A stretch of DNA of 10,070 nt, taken from NCBI GenBank assembly GCA_026994735.1, contig JALWQD010000397.1:1-10070 (forward strand). The letters are read 5' to 3'. Position numbers and translations under genes: made by a program. Positions 1 through 7,159 of the stretch are shown here, in pieces. The notes under the pieces are model-generated. The model searched no databases and was not told the origin of the DNA. It saw only the letters and a list, made by a program, of their open reading frames with translations. Numbering within the stretch: position 1 is the first letter of the stretch; each line of letters begins with the position of its first letter. The DNA is from Gammaproteobacteria bacterium (lineage in GTDB: Bacteria; Pseudomonadota; Gammaproteobacteria; SZUA-140).

Positions 1-408
1 CGGATTCAGATCTTCACGCTGAATATTTTCTATCAGCGCCATGGCCATCGCTTCCTGATCACTCAGGTCGCGAACAATAGCCGGAATATCATGCAAACCG
101 GCTAACTGCGCTGCCCGCCAGCGCCGTTCACCGGCAATAATTTCATAGCGTCCAGCGCTCAGTGGGCGAACAATAATCGCCTGCAGAACACCTTGCGCCC
201 GGATCGATGCGGCTAATTCATCAAGCGCCTCAGGGGCAATGGTATCGCGGGGCTGATAGCGTCCACGCTGGAGATTTTCTACCGGCAGATTCTGCAGTGC
301 TGGCTGCTCTTTTTCTTCTCTCTGCGTATCCAGCGCCTCCTTTTGCTGGCTATTCGCCAGCAGTGCATCCAGCCCACGCCCCAGTCCACGTCGTTTTCCG
401 CTTGCCAT
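1..408 (-). CDS. parB: ParB chromosome-partition protein, N-terminal part (C-terminus outside window)
   Basis: ParB/Spo0J binds parS sites near the origin, spreads as a CTP-dependent DNA clamp and is moved by ParA. The visible 136 residues contain the basic N-terminal tail with RGLGRGLDAL (residues 7-16), which in this family contacts ParA, then a charged linker. The ParB/sulfiredoxin-like CTP-binding domain follows, with GERRWRAA at 93-100 and ENIQREDLNP at 127-136, both hallmark boxes. The helix-turn-helix and dimer domains lie beyond the left edge, so the gene is incomplete by position, not broken. I chose the ATG at 406-408 because MASGKRRGLGRGLDAL matches known ParB N-termini and a GGAG lies upstream. 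An in-frame ATG at 427-429 overlaps the parA stop (TAATG) and would add seven residues, with coupled translation. It is last in the rsmG-parA-parB run. The family is certain, the exact start less so. Confidence 0.95.
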   Translation of the reverse strand, partial: MASGKRRGLGRGLDALLANSQQKEALDTQREEKEQPALQNLPVENLQRGRYQPRDTIAPEALDELAASIRAQGVLQAIIVRPLSAGRYEIIAGERRWRAAQLAGLHDIPAIVRDLSDQEAMAMALIENIQREDLNP

Positions 409-428
409 GCCTGCCTTTACTCCGCTCA

Positions 429-1217
429 TTATGTTTCATTGACCGCTTGTGGTGTCTCATGCCGCCGCAACATCTCACCGGCGAGCGCCAAATAAGCCAA
501 TGACCCCGGTGAACCCTTGTCATAATACAATACCGGCAAACCATGACTGGGCGCTTCGGCCAAACGGACATTCCTCGGCACAACGGTATTGTAAACCCGG
601 TCACCAAAGTGTTCGATCAACTGTCCGGCAACCTCTCGTGCCAGGCGATTGCGGCCGTCGTACATCGTCCGCAAAATCCCCTCGACATAGAGGTCAGGAT
701 TGAGTGAGCGGCGAATCTGGTCAACGGTGCCCAGCAAGGCGGTCAAACCTTCCAGGGCATAATATTCACATTGCATGGGAATCAACACACCCGCTGCCGC
801 TGTCAGGGCGTTGATCGTCAGCATATTCAATGCTGGTGGGCAATCAATCACGATATAGTCATAATCGTCACGCACATCCACGAGCAGTTCACGCAGACAC
901 ATTTCACTATGTGCACGCTGCGTCAACTTCACCTCAGCTGCCGTCAGATCGCTATTCGCCGGCAGCAAAGCAAAACCAACCCCTTGCGGACGAACAAGCG
1001 TCTCTGACAACGACACTTCCCCGAGCAATAACTCACAACAACTTTGATTCAGGCCTTCCTTGTCGATACCACAACCCATCGTCGCATTGCCTTGCGGATC
1101 AAGATCAACGAGTAGCACATTGCGCTTCATGGCAGCCAATGAAGCCGCCAGATTGACGCTCGTCGTCGTCTTGCCGACCCCCCCCTTCTGGTTGGTCACT
1201 GCAATGATCCTGCCCAT
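429..1217 (-). CDS. parA: ParA/Soj chromosome-partition ATPase
   Basis: ParA is a deviant-Walker ATPase that binds nucleoid DNA non-specifically as an ATP dimer and is released by ParB, moving the origin region during segregation. The 262-residue protein is full length for chromosomal ParA. It shows the deviant Walker A motif KGGVGKTTT (residues 11-19, signature Lys11 and catalytic Lys16), the A' motif VDLDPQGNAT (37-46) and Walker B YIVIDCPP (121-128). There is no N-terminal helix-turn-helix extension, so it is the short chromosomal type, not a plasmid type Ia ParA. The start is ATG with a G-rich stretch (GGGGC) upstream. The TAA stop overlaps a possible parB ATG by one base, pointing to translational coupling. 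A 99-base gap separates it from rsmG upstream. MinD and other ParA relatives were considered, but the adjacent parB settles the assignment. Confidence 0.97.
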   Translation of the reverse strand: MGRIIAVTNQKGGVGKTTTSVNLAASLAAMKRNVLLVDLDPQGNATMGCGIDKEGLNQSCCELLLGEVSLSETLVRPQGVGFALLPANSDLTAAEVKLTQRAHSEMCLRELLVDVRDDYDYIVIDCPPALNMLTINALTAAAGVLIPMQCEYYALEGLTALLGTVDQIRRSLNPDLYVEGILRTMYDGRNRLAREVAGQLIEHFGDRVYNTVVPRNVRLAEAPSHGLPVLYYDKGSPGSLAYLALAGEMLRRHETPQAVNET

Positions 1218-1245
1218 ATTCTTGCCCCAGATTACGCACCTGACA

Positions 1246-1276
1246 GCCGGTGCTTCAGTATTCAGCCAGTACCGGC
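1246..1276. repeat. Imperfect inverted repeat in the rsmG-parA spacer
   Basis: Nine-base arms (1246-1254 and 1268-1276, outer six bases GCCGGT/ACCGGC exact) flank a 13-base loop. As RNA the arms pair fully only on the plus strand, with one G-U; in the parA-sense transcript the same position is an A-C mismatch. No T-run follows on either side, so it does not look like an intrinsic terminator. The rest of the 99-base spacer (1218-1316) shows no gene and no convincing promoter. A leader structure for parA is possible but unproven. Confidence 0.35.
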
Positions 1277-1316
1277 AACCGCCTCCTGGCGAGCTACCAT
1301 AGCATTATCGCGCCCA

Positions 1317-1973
1317 TTAACCCTTTTCTGCCGCCCTGATGATCAATAAATGACGTTCTGCGTCTAACGCCGGTACCTGCAAAGCTATCAACGCCGAAGC
1401 CCATGACTGTGCCGCCAGCGCTTCCATTTCATCATCCGGGCGCTGCCCCTTCATCAACATCCAGCATGTATCGGCATGGGCCAAATGCGCTGTTTTGCTG
1501 AGAAAGGGCTCTGCCTGGGTAAATGCGCGCGATATAATCAGATCAAAACCCACGCGATCACTGTAATCCTCAACCCGGCAATGCTCAGCCAGCGCATTTG
1601 TCAGACCCAGCATCGCAATCGCCTGCTCAACAAAGCAGACCTTGCGACGACTGCGATCAAGCATCACTACCTGCCATTGAGGCCGTAACATCGCCAAGAT
1701 CAACCCCGGCAAACCGGCGCCGGTGCCCACATCAATCACTCTCGGCCCTGTCATATGCTTGATTGCCGCCAGGCAATCGAACAAATGCAACACCAGCCAT
1801 TGCTCTGGCCCCTTAACAGCTGTCAGATTGTAGACCCTGTTCCAGCGTTCGAGCAGGCGTAAATAATGCAATAACCGGTCGCAAAGTGCGGCTTCCGGAC
1901 TAATCGACATGTCCTTTAATCCAGCCTCCAAACGCGTTCTCAATACATCCCAGGCTGTCTCATCAATAGTCAA
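1317..1973 (-). CDS. rsmG: 16S rRNA (guanine-N7) methyltransferase RsmG (GidB)
   Basis: RsmG uses S-adenosylmethionine to make 7-methylguanosine at G527 of 16S rRNA, in the 530 loop of the decoding region; loss of the enzyme is known to give low-level streptomycin resistance. The 218 residues are close to the family size (E. coli 207). Visible motifs are RWNRVYNLTAV (43-53), the SAM-binding loop VIDVGTGAGLPG (79-90), LDRSRRKV (105-112), ISRAF (147-151) and the C-terminal LQVPALDAERHLL stretch (198-210). The start is TTG at 1971-1973 with GGAG six bases upstream. The next in-frame ATG (residue 22) would remove part of the first helix, so TTG is preferred. It is the first gene of the rsmG-parA-parB run. 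The usual upstream partner mnmG is missing here, and a divergent secretion operon takes its place. Confidence 0.96.
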   Translation of the reverse strand: MTIDETAWDVLRTRLEAGLKDMSISPEAALCDRLLHYLRLLERWNRVYNLTAVKGPEQWLVLHLFDCLAAIKHMTGPRVIDVGTGAGLPGLILAMLRPQWQVVMLDRSRRKVCFVEQAIAMLGLTNALAEHCRVEDYSDRVGFDLIISRAFTQAEPFLSKTAHLAHADTCWMLMKGQRPDDEMEALAAQSWASALIALQVPALDAERHLLIIRAAEKG

Positions 1974-1979
1974 TCGTCT

Positions 1980-1983
1980 CTCC
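1980..1983 (-). promoter_or_regulatory. Ribosome binding site that supports the TTG start of rsmG
   Basis: On the minus strand GGAG, followed by AG, sits six bases before the TTG at 1971-1973. No better start codon with such a site exists nearby in frame, so this site decides the start call. Confidence 0.7.
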
Positions 1984-2024
1984 GTAAACTGGCCGCCAGC
2001 AAGACCGCTGTGTCTGATAACACG

Positions 2025-2052
2025 ATGATATGGCTCGCATCCATGCTGCCAC
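2025..2052 (-). promoter_or_regulatory. Candidate sigma-70 promoter for rsmG-parA-parB
   Basis: Read on the minus strand, GTGGCA (2052-2047, four of six matches to the -35 consensus) lies 16 bases before TATCAT (2030-2025, five of six matches to the -10). Transcription would begin about 45 bases before the TTG start of rsmG. This is a pattern match only; AT-rich hexamers turn up by chance at this rate. Confidence 0.35.
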
Positions 2053-2073
2053 TTCAGTCATGAGTCATTGCAG

Positions 2074-2092
2074 CTGCAGAAACATGCTGCAG
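2074..2092. repeat. CTGCAG inverted repeat with 7-base loop
   Basis: Two copies of the self-complementary hexamer CTGCAG (2074-2079 and 2087-2092) are separated by AAACATG, so they can pair as a hairpin. The first copy is also part of the ten-base palindrome TGCAGCTGCA (2069-2078). It lies just upstream of the candidate rsmG -35 on the minus strand, where an activator or repressor could bind. No protein can be named. Confidence 0.35.
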
Positions 2093-2238
2093 GGCGACGC
2101 CGAAAATGCCGATATGCCAGTAACAGAACCGATGCTAGCCTAAAGGATGTCACAACATGCCGAGACAGTTGCTCCCCCAAAACGCCATCAACGAATGTCT
2201 GACAGTTATTGCCATTATATAAATACCGTAACGGGTTG

Positions 2239-2253
2239 GTAGGCAGCGCCTAC
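2239..2253. repeat. Perfect inverted repeat, possible operator of the gsp operon
   Basis: GTAGGC (2239-2244) and GCCTAC (2248-2253) are exact inverted arms around AGC. A third related block, GGCTACC (2254-2260), can pair alternatively with GGTAG at 2238-2242. The repeat overlaps the -35 hexamer and spacer of the candidate gspD promoter, the position expected for a repressor site. It could equally be a small hairpin or chance. Confidence 0.35.
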
Positions 2254-2268
2254 GGCTACCGCTATACT
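2240..2268 (+). promoter_or_regulatory. Candidate sigma-70 promoter for the gsp operon
   Basis: TAGGCA (2240-2245, four of six matches to the -35) is followed after 17 bases by TATACT (2263-2268, five of six matches to the -10). Transcription would start near 2275, leaving a leader of about 105 bases before gspD. An AT-rich block further upstream (TATAAA at 2218-2223) has no -35 at good spacing; the nearby CTGACA at 2199-2204 is only 13 bases away. Pattern match only. Confidence 0.35.
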
Positions 2269-2381
2269 GCTGCCCAGACAGCCTCTGAATGTGGTCACGC
2301 TCGCCCGGTGAATCTTTGCCGCATTCTCTCACAGGCCCGGAGCATGGAACAATCAGGCACAACAGCAAAGTGATATCAACA

Positions 2382-4394
2382 ATGACAGCTGAGAGAACAG
2401 TCCAAGCCTGTGCGCCATACCCACGTCGCTGCTTACAGCACCCGGCAAGTATTCTCTGCCGCCTGTTACTGGCACTCCTCCTGTTACCAATGACAGTACG
2501 TGCCGAACCCATTACGCTGAACCTGAAAAATGCCGACATCAGCGCCGTGATCGCAACGGTTGCCGACATCACCGGTAAAAACTTTATTGTCGATCCTCGT
2601 GTCAAGGGCAAGGTCACCATCATCTCCTCGCGGCCGATGGAGAAGGATGCCATTTACCAGGTCTTTCTTGCCCTGCTCAGTGTGCACGGCTTTTCCGCTG
2701 TCGCAGACGGTGAAATCGTCAAGATTTTGCCGGATGCCAACGCCAAACAAAATGGCTTGCCCGTTTCCAATAGCCCGTCGATAGCAAATGATGCTGTCGT
2801 TACCCGCGTCATTTCCCTGCAGAACGTGTCTGCCGCTCAACTCGTGCCCATCCTGCGGCCACTGGTGCCACAGCAGGGACACCTGGCGGCCTATGTCCCC
2901 GGAAATATTCTCATCATCTCCGACCGGGCCGGCAATATCCGTCGTTTGCAATCAATCATTAACCGTATCGACATCCCCAACAGCAATGAGATTGAAATCA
3001 TTACCCTCAAGCATGCCGCTGCCGATGATATTGCCCGCACCCTGACCACGCTTGAACAAAAAGGTAAAAGTAAACGCGGTGCCAGCAACAATAGTGAAGA
3101 ACCATTAATTATCGCCGATGCACGCACCAACAGCATTTTGCTCGGCGGCGCTAAAGCCGGCCGACTGCGTATTCGCACCCTCATATCACACCTCGATACA
3201 CCGCTGGCCGATGAAGGCAATACCCGTGTTATCTACCTCCATTATGCCCAGGCCAAAGATCTGGTCACGATTCTTAGCGGCGTCAGTGCCAGTGTTGAAC
3301 AACGCCAAAAAGCCAAAGGTGGTGCCGCTGCTGCACGCCGGGCCAGCGTTGATATCCAGGCTGACGAAAACACCAATGCACTGATCATTACGGCCCCGCC
3401 AACAGTCTTCAAGTCCCTCGAAAGCGTTGTCCGCCGTCTGGATATTCGTCGCGCCCAGGTACTTATCGAATCCGTCATTGCCGAAGTCCAGGCCAACATC
3501 AACAACACCCTCGGCGTCGAATGGATCATCGATGCCACTCCCGGCGGCAATGGTCCGGTCGGCATCAGTAATTTTGGCCAGCTCAGCTCCCTCGGCCAGG
3601 CCGTCGCAAGTAAAAACCTGGGTGCCATCGGCAATGGCCTGACGCTCGGTATCGGTCGCTTCAATTCAAACAACGTCAACTTTGCCGCTATTATCCATGC
3701 CCTCAAGGGTGACGCCGCCACCAATATTCTCTCAACACCGACACTGGTCACACTCGACAATGAGGAAGCCTCCATCGTCGTCGGCCAGGAAGTGCCCTTT
3801 ATCACTGGCTCCTTCACTTCAACGGGCAGTAGTAGCTCGCCGACCAACCCCTTTCAAACCATCAACCGCAAAAATGTTGGCCTGTCGCTGAAAGTAACGC
3901 CACAGATCAATGAAGGCAATGCCATCAGCCTGTCGATCGACCAATCCATCGACAGCCTGTCAGCAAGTTCGATCAGCGCCGTTGACCTGGTCACCAATAC
4001 ACGCTCCATCAAAACCACCATCCTCGTTGAAGATGGTCAACTGATTGTTCTCGGTGGCCTTATCCGTGAAGATCTCAAGGATACCGTCAACAAAATACCC
4101 TTGCTCGGTGATTTGCCTCTCGTTGGCTGGCTCTTCAAAAACAAGTCTTCGAGAAAGGAAAAGACCAATCTGATGGTCTTCCTGCGGCCGACGATTATCC
4201 GCGATCAAGCCATCATTTCGCGCATCACGAACAGTAAATACCAGGCAATCCACAACGCCCAGCTCGACCTGCGCCGAGACAGCGACTCCATGCTGCCGAA
4301 AGACCTTGCGCCACTGATAGCACCACTACCAGGCTATTTACCGCCCCCCCCTCCGGCCGACGCGTCTGATGGTCGCCGGCAAACCGTCAACTAA
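2382..4394 (+). CDS. gspD: Type II secretion outer-membrane secretin GspD
   Basis: GspD forms the multimeric outer-membrane channel through which folded exoproteins leave the periplasm. From the ATG at 2382 the protein has 670 residues, normal for the family. A signal peptide with a long basic n-region and a hydrophobic core (about 28-36) likely ends at VRA-EP, after residue 41. Then come N0 (about 43-120), N1 (137-200), N2 (203-273), N3 (279-355) and the secretin domain (about 358-610). The last contains VGQEVPFITGS (467-477), VGLSLKVTPQIN (499-510) and the KIPLLGDLPLVGWLF signature (571-585). The tail (611-670) ends with five prolines at 654-658, coded over a run of eight C (4344-4351). No strong ribosome binding site precedes 2382; an in-frame ATG at 2289 would add 31 residues unlike a signal peptide. 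It heads the operon without gspC in front. Type IV pilus PilQ is excluded by domain order and neighbours. Confidence 0.96.
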   Translation: MTAERTVQACAPYPRRCLQHPASILCRLLLALLLLPMTVRAEPITLNLKNADISAVIATVADITGKNFIVDPRVKGKVTIISSRPMEKDAIYQVFLALLSVHGFSAVADGEIVKILPDANAKQNGLPVSNSPSIANDAVVTRVISLQNVSAAQLVPILRPLVPQQGHLAAYVPGNILIISDRAGNIRRLQSIINRIDIPNSNEIEIITLKHAAADDIARTLTTLEQKGKSKRGASNNSEEPLIIADARTNSILLGGAKAGRLRIRTLISHLDTPLADEGNTRVIYLHYAQAKDLVTILSGVSASVEQRQKAKGGAAAARRASVDIQADENTNALIITAPPTVFKSLESVVRRLDIRRAQVLIESVIAEVQANINNTLGVEWIIDATPGGNGPVGISNFGQLSSLGQAVASKNLGAIGNGLTLGIGRFNSNNVNFAAIIHALKGDAATNILSTPTLVTLDNEEASIVVGQEVPFITGSFTSTGSSSSPTNPFQTINRKNVGLSLKVTPQINEGNAISLSIDQSIDSLSASSISAVDLVTNTRSIKTTILVEDGQLIVLGGLIREDLKDTVNKIPLLGDLPLVGWLFKNKSSRKEKTNLMVFLRPTIIRDQAIISRITNSKYQAIHNAQLDLRRDSDSMLPKDLAPLIAPLPGYLPPPPPADASDGRRQTVN

Positions 4395-4411
4395 GCCTGA
4401 CAACGACACGT

Positions 4412-5917
4412 ATGAGCAGCAGTCCCAGCCACAACCCGGAAGAACGCCGACCACGTCTGCCCTTCGCTTTTGCCCGCCGCCACGGCGTCCTTTTCGATAT
4501 TCTTGATGAACAGGGCCAACACGTCCTCTGCCGCTCGCAAGTCAGCCTGCAGACGCTGGTGGAATTGCGCCGACAGACAACACAACGACTGCACCTTGTC
4601 CCCACGGATGATGACGAATTTGACCGCATCCTGCGCGCAGCCTATGAAGATTCGAGCAATGAAAGCATGCAGATCATGGATGAGGTCGGCGATGAACTGG
4701 ATCTCGACCGCATCGCCCAGCAACTGCCAGAACCACAGGATTTACTCGAAAGCAGCGACGATGCGCCGGTTATCCGGTTGATCAACGCCCTCTTCACCGA
4801 AGCCGTCAAACTCAATGCCTCGGATATCCATATCGAGCCCTTCGAAGCGCGTCTGCTGGTACGCTTCCGCGTCGATGGTGTCCTGCGTGAAATTCTTCAA
4901 CCCGCCCGCGTCCTCGCGCCGGTACTGGTCTCACGCATCAAGGTCATGGCCAAGCTCGATATCGCTGAAAAACGGTTGCCTCAGGATGGTCGTATTTCAC
5001 TGCGAATCGCCGGCAGGGCCGTTGATGTTCGCGTCTCAACAATCCCTTGCGGCCATGGTGAACGTGTCGTCATGCGTCTGCTCGACAAACAGGCCGGCCG
5101 TATTGATCTTGAGCGCCTCGGCATGTGTGATCAAGACCTCCAGGTCGTTGCCAAACTGATCCGGCAACCCCATGGCATCATCCTCGTCACCGGCCCTACC
5201 GGCTCAGGTAAAACAACCAGCCTCTACGCCATGCTGAGTCGCCTCAACAGCCAAACGACGAACATCATGACCGTCGAGGATCCGATTGAATACTATCTTG
5301 ACGGCATCAGTCAGACCCAGGTTCAGACGAAGGTCGCCATGAGCTTCGCCCGTGGTCTGCGCGCCATCCTGAGGCAAGACCCGGATGTTGTCATGGTTGG
5401 CGAAATACGCGATCTGGAAACAGCCGAAATTGGCGTTCAGGCCAGTCTTACCGGCCACCTGGTATTGTCGACACTGCATACCAATAGTGCCACCGGGGCG
5501 ATCGTTCGCCTGCGCGATATGGGCGTGGAACCCTTCTTGCTCTCTTCCAGCCTCGTCGGCATTATTGCCCAGAGACTGCTGCGCTTACTCTGCCAGCATT
5601 GTCGCGAAAGCTACGAAGTGAGCGCTCAACAGGCAGCCAGCCTGGGTATCGAAACAACGGAACCCAAACTGTCACTGTTCCGTGCCAAAGGATGCAGTCA
5701 TTGCAACCACTCAGGATACCAGGGACGAACAGCAATCTTTGAAGTCGTCGCCATCGATAACACAATGCGCACATTAATTCACGACGGCAGCCCCGAACAA
5801 ACGCTTGAACAGCGTGCCCGCGAACATGGGCCCAGTATCTTTACCGATGGCCTGCGTCGCGTCCTCAACGGCGACACCGCAATTGATGAGTTGCTGCGCG
5901 TCACCCACGGAAGCTGA
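4412..5917 (+). CDS. gspE: Type II secretion ATPase GspE
   Basis: GspE is the cytoplasmic hexameric ATPase that, docked on GspL and GspF, powers pseudopilus assembly. The 501 residues match the family size. The N-terminal GspL-binding domain (about 20-80) and the linker and N2 domain (about 115-230) precede the ATPase core. The core shows Walker A GPTGSGKTT (261-269), the Asp box VEDPIEY (288-294), Walker B RQDPDVVMVGEIRD (321-334, Glu331) and the His box GHLVLSTLHT (348-357). Cys394, Cys397, Cys428 and Cys431 form the tetracysteine zinc site typical of GspE and PilB, so the enzyme looks intact. It starts 17 bases after gspD stops, with a weak ribosome binding site, suggesting coupled translation. 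A PilB identity was considered, but the surrounding gsp genes decide for GspE. Confidence 0.97.
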   Translation: MSSSPSHNPEERRPRLPFAFARRHGVLFDILDEQGQHVLCRSQVSLQTLVELRRQTTQRLHLVPTDDDEFDRILRAAYEDSSNESMQIMDEVGDELDLDRIAQQLPEPQDLLESSDDAPVIRLINALFTEAVKLNASDIHIEPFEARLLVRFRVDGVLREILQPARVLAPVLVSRIKVMAKLDIAEKRLPQDGRISLRIAGRAVDVRVSTIPCGHGERVVMRLLDKQAGRIDLERLGMCDQDLQVVAKLIRQPHGIILVTGPTGSGKTTSLYAMLSRLNSQTTNIMTVEDPIEYYLDGISQTQVQTKVAMSFARGLRAILRQDPDVVMVGEIRDLETAEIGVQASLTGHLVLSTLHTNSATGAIVRLRDMGVEPFLLSSSLVGIIAQRLLRLLCQHCRESYEVSAQQAASLGIETTEPKLSLFRAKGCSHCNHSGYQGRTAIFEVVAIDNTMRTLIHDGSPEQTLEQRAREHGPSIFTDGLRRVLNGDTAIDELLRVTHGS

Positions 5918-5919
5918 CC

Positions 5920-7137
5920 GTGGCCGCCTTTTCCTTTATCGCGCTGGATGAACGAGGACGCCAACAAAAGGGCACCCTTGAAGGTGATACCGCACGCCAG
6001 ATTCGCGCCCGCTTGCGTGAGCGTGGCTGGGCACCTCTGCAAGTCGATGAAATCAAACAGGGCCAGGGACGCGCGGGCAAACGCTCGCAACTTGGCTGGC
6101 GCCCTGCCAGCAATGCCGATGTCGCCCTGATCACCCGTCAATTATCGACACTGGTTGGCTCGGGAATCCCCCTCGAAGAAGCCTTGCAAACAGTGGCCGC
6201 CCAAGCCGACAAACCCCGCCTTGAAGGAATGATTGTCGCAATTCGCTCGCGTGTGCTCGAAGGCAATACACTGGCACATGCACTGAATGACTATCCGCGT
6301 GTCTTTTCCGAGCTTTTCCGCGCCACTGTTGCTGCCGGCGAACAATCTGGCCACCTTGAAGAGGTGCTTGACAGGCTCGCTGATTACACTGAAGAACATC
6401 AGGACTCACGTCGCCAGGTAACGCTGGCACTGATTTATCCACTCATCGTGCTGGTCGTCGCAATTCTTGTCGTTGCCCTGCTCCTCAGTTATGTTGTGCC
6501 ACAGGTCGTCAATGTCTTTAATGATATGAATCAGGCCCTGCCACCATTGACCCAGGCAATGATTATGGCTAGCGATTTTTTGCGTGCAAACTGGCCCTGG
6601 TTGCTAACGTCCATCGTGCTCCTACTCGTGACGGCACGGACACTCTTGCGTCAGCCAGCAGTGAAAACCGCATGGCATCGCTTTGGCCTCACCCTGCCGC
6701 TTATCTCACGCCTGATCAAGGTCATGAATGCGGCCCGTTTTGCGCGCACCCTGAGCATTCTTTCTGCCAGCGGTGTGCCGGTACTCGAAGCCTTGCAAAT
6801 TGCCGCACAAGTCATCACCAGTCTCCCCATGCGAACAGCCGTTGAAGAAGCGGCCGCACAGGTCAGGGAAGGTGCCAGTCTGCATGCCTCGCTACAAAAA
6901 AGTGGTTACTTCCCGCCACTCACCATACAATTGATTGCCAGTGGTGAAGCCAGCGGCAAGCTCGAAACCATGCTCTCACGTGCCGCCAGCAGCCAGGAAC
7001 GTGAATTAACCAGCGTCGTCCAGATGCTGACAGGACTGTTTGGCCCCTTCATGATCCTGGCCATGGGTGGCGTCGTGCTGCTCATCGTGCTGGCCATCCT
7101 GTTGCCCATTTTCAATCTCAATCAACTGCTCGTCTAA
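5920..7137 (+). CDS. gspF: Type II secretion inner-membrane platform protein GspF
   Basis: GspF is the polytopic inner-membrane protein of the assembly platform; it contacts GspE and GspL and probably turns ATPase motion into pseudopilin insertion. The 405 residues are typical. The N-terminus MAAFSFIALDERGR is the usual GspF opening, followed by two repeated cytoplasmic GspF domains (about 68-190 and 270-395), each with the helix pattern LxxLVGSGIPLEEAL or LSASGVPVLEAL. Predicted membrane segments lie at about 169-193, 225-243 and 371-397. The start is GTG at 5920-5922, two bases after the gspE stop, with GGAAG at 5909-5913, inside the end of gspE, placed as a ribosome binding site. There is no ATG nearby that would keep the conserved opening. 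PilC of type IV pili is the close paralogue, ruled out by context. Confidence 0.96.
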   Translation: MAAFSFIALDERGRQQKGTLEGDTARQIRARLRERGWAPLQVDEIKQGQGRAGKRSQLGWRPASNADVALITRQLSTLVGSGIPLEEALQTVAAQADKPRLEGMIVAIRSRVLEGNTLAHALNDYPRVFSELFRATVAAGEQSGHLEEVLDRLADYTEEHQDSRRQVTLALIYPLIVLVVAILVVALLLSYVVPQVVNVFNDMNQALPPLTQAMIMASDFLRANWPWLLTSIVLLLVTARTLLRQPAVKTAWHRFGLTLPLISRLIKVMNAARFARTLSILSASGVPVLEALQIAAQVITSLPMRTAVEEAAAQVREGASLHASLQKSGYFPPLTIQLIASGEASGKLETMLSRAASSQERELTSVVQMLTGLFGPFMILAMGGVVLLIVLAILLPIFNLNQLLV

Positions 7138-7148
7138 ACACGGCAAAC

Positions 7149-7152
7149 GGAG
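7149..7152 (+). promoter_or_regulatory. Strong ribosome binding site of gspG
   Basis: GGAG lies seven bases before the ATG at 7160. It is the clearest such site in the operon and fixes the gspG start, excluding an in-frame ATG at 7067 inside gspF. A strong site fits the need for far more major pseudopilin than the other components. Confidence 0.8.
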
Positions 7153-7159
7153 AATTCAC

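Larger units (their letters stand above)
1974..2381. other. Divergent intergenic region between rsmG and gspD, no gene seen
   Basis: These 408 bases separate leftward rsmG from rightward gspD. No reading frame here has both a plausible start with ribosome binding site and recognisable protein features. The gspD frame stays open back to an ATG at 2289, but those 31 codons lack signal-peptide or secretin character. I looked for DnaA boxes (TTATNCACA) and parS-like palindromes, which might be expected near parAB, and saw none. What it does hold is two candidate promoters, one per direction, and two short inverted repeats, listed separately. No gspC lies here, although gspC often precedes gspD. 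Confidence 0.75.

Noticed and set aside
1178..1185. Run of eight C (G on the parA strand) in the Walker A codons of parA, as a phase-variation switch
   Set aside because: Slippage would destroy a core segregation gene, and the run arises simply from consecutive glycine GGG codons.
1246..1276. Inverted repeat in the rsmG-parA gap as a terminator
   Set aside because: No T-run follows on either strand, and in the parA-sense transcript the stem carries a mismatch.
2344..2373. Nine-codon upstream reading frame (MEQSGTTAK) ending just before gspD
   Set aside because: Its GGAG is only one base from the ATG, too close to work, and nothing suggests regulation by leader-peptide translation.
2289..2381. 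Longer gspD start at the ATG at 2289
   Set aside because: The added 31 residues are polar, do not look like a signal peptide n-region and have no ribosome binding site; the ATG at 2382 gives a normal-sized secretin.
1974..2381. Possible oriC or parS site, given the nearby parAB
   Set aside because: I saw no TTATNCACA-type DnaA boxes in clusters and no parS-like palindrome in this region.
2150..2653. Minus-strand reading frame of 167 codons across the gspD 5' end
   Set aside because: It is mostly antisense to the gspD signal peptide and N0 region, shows no family resemblance and has a composition expected from a shadow frame.
3242..3847. Minus-strand reading frame of 201 codons inside gspD
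   Set aside because: It lies wholly opposite a clear secretin coding region and has no recognisable protein features.
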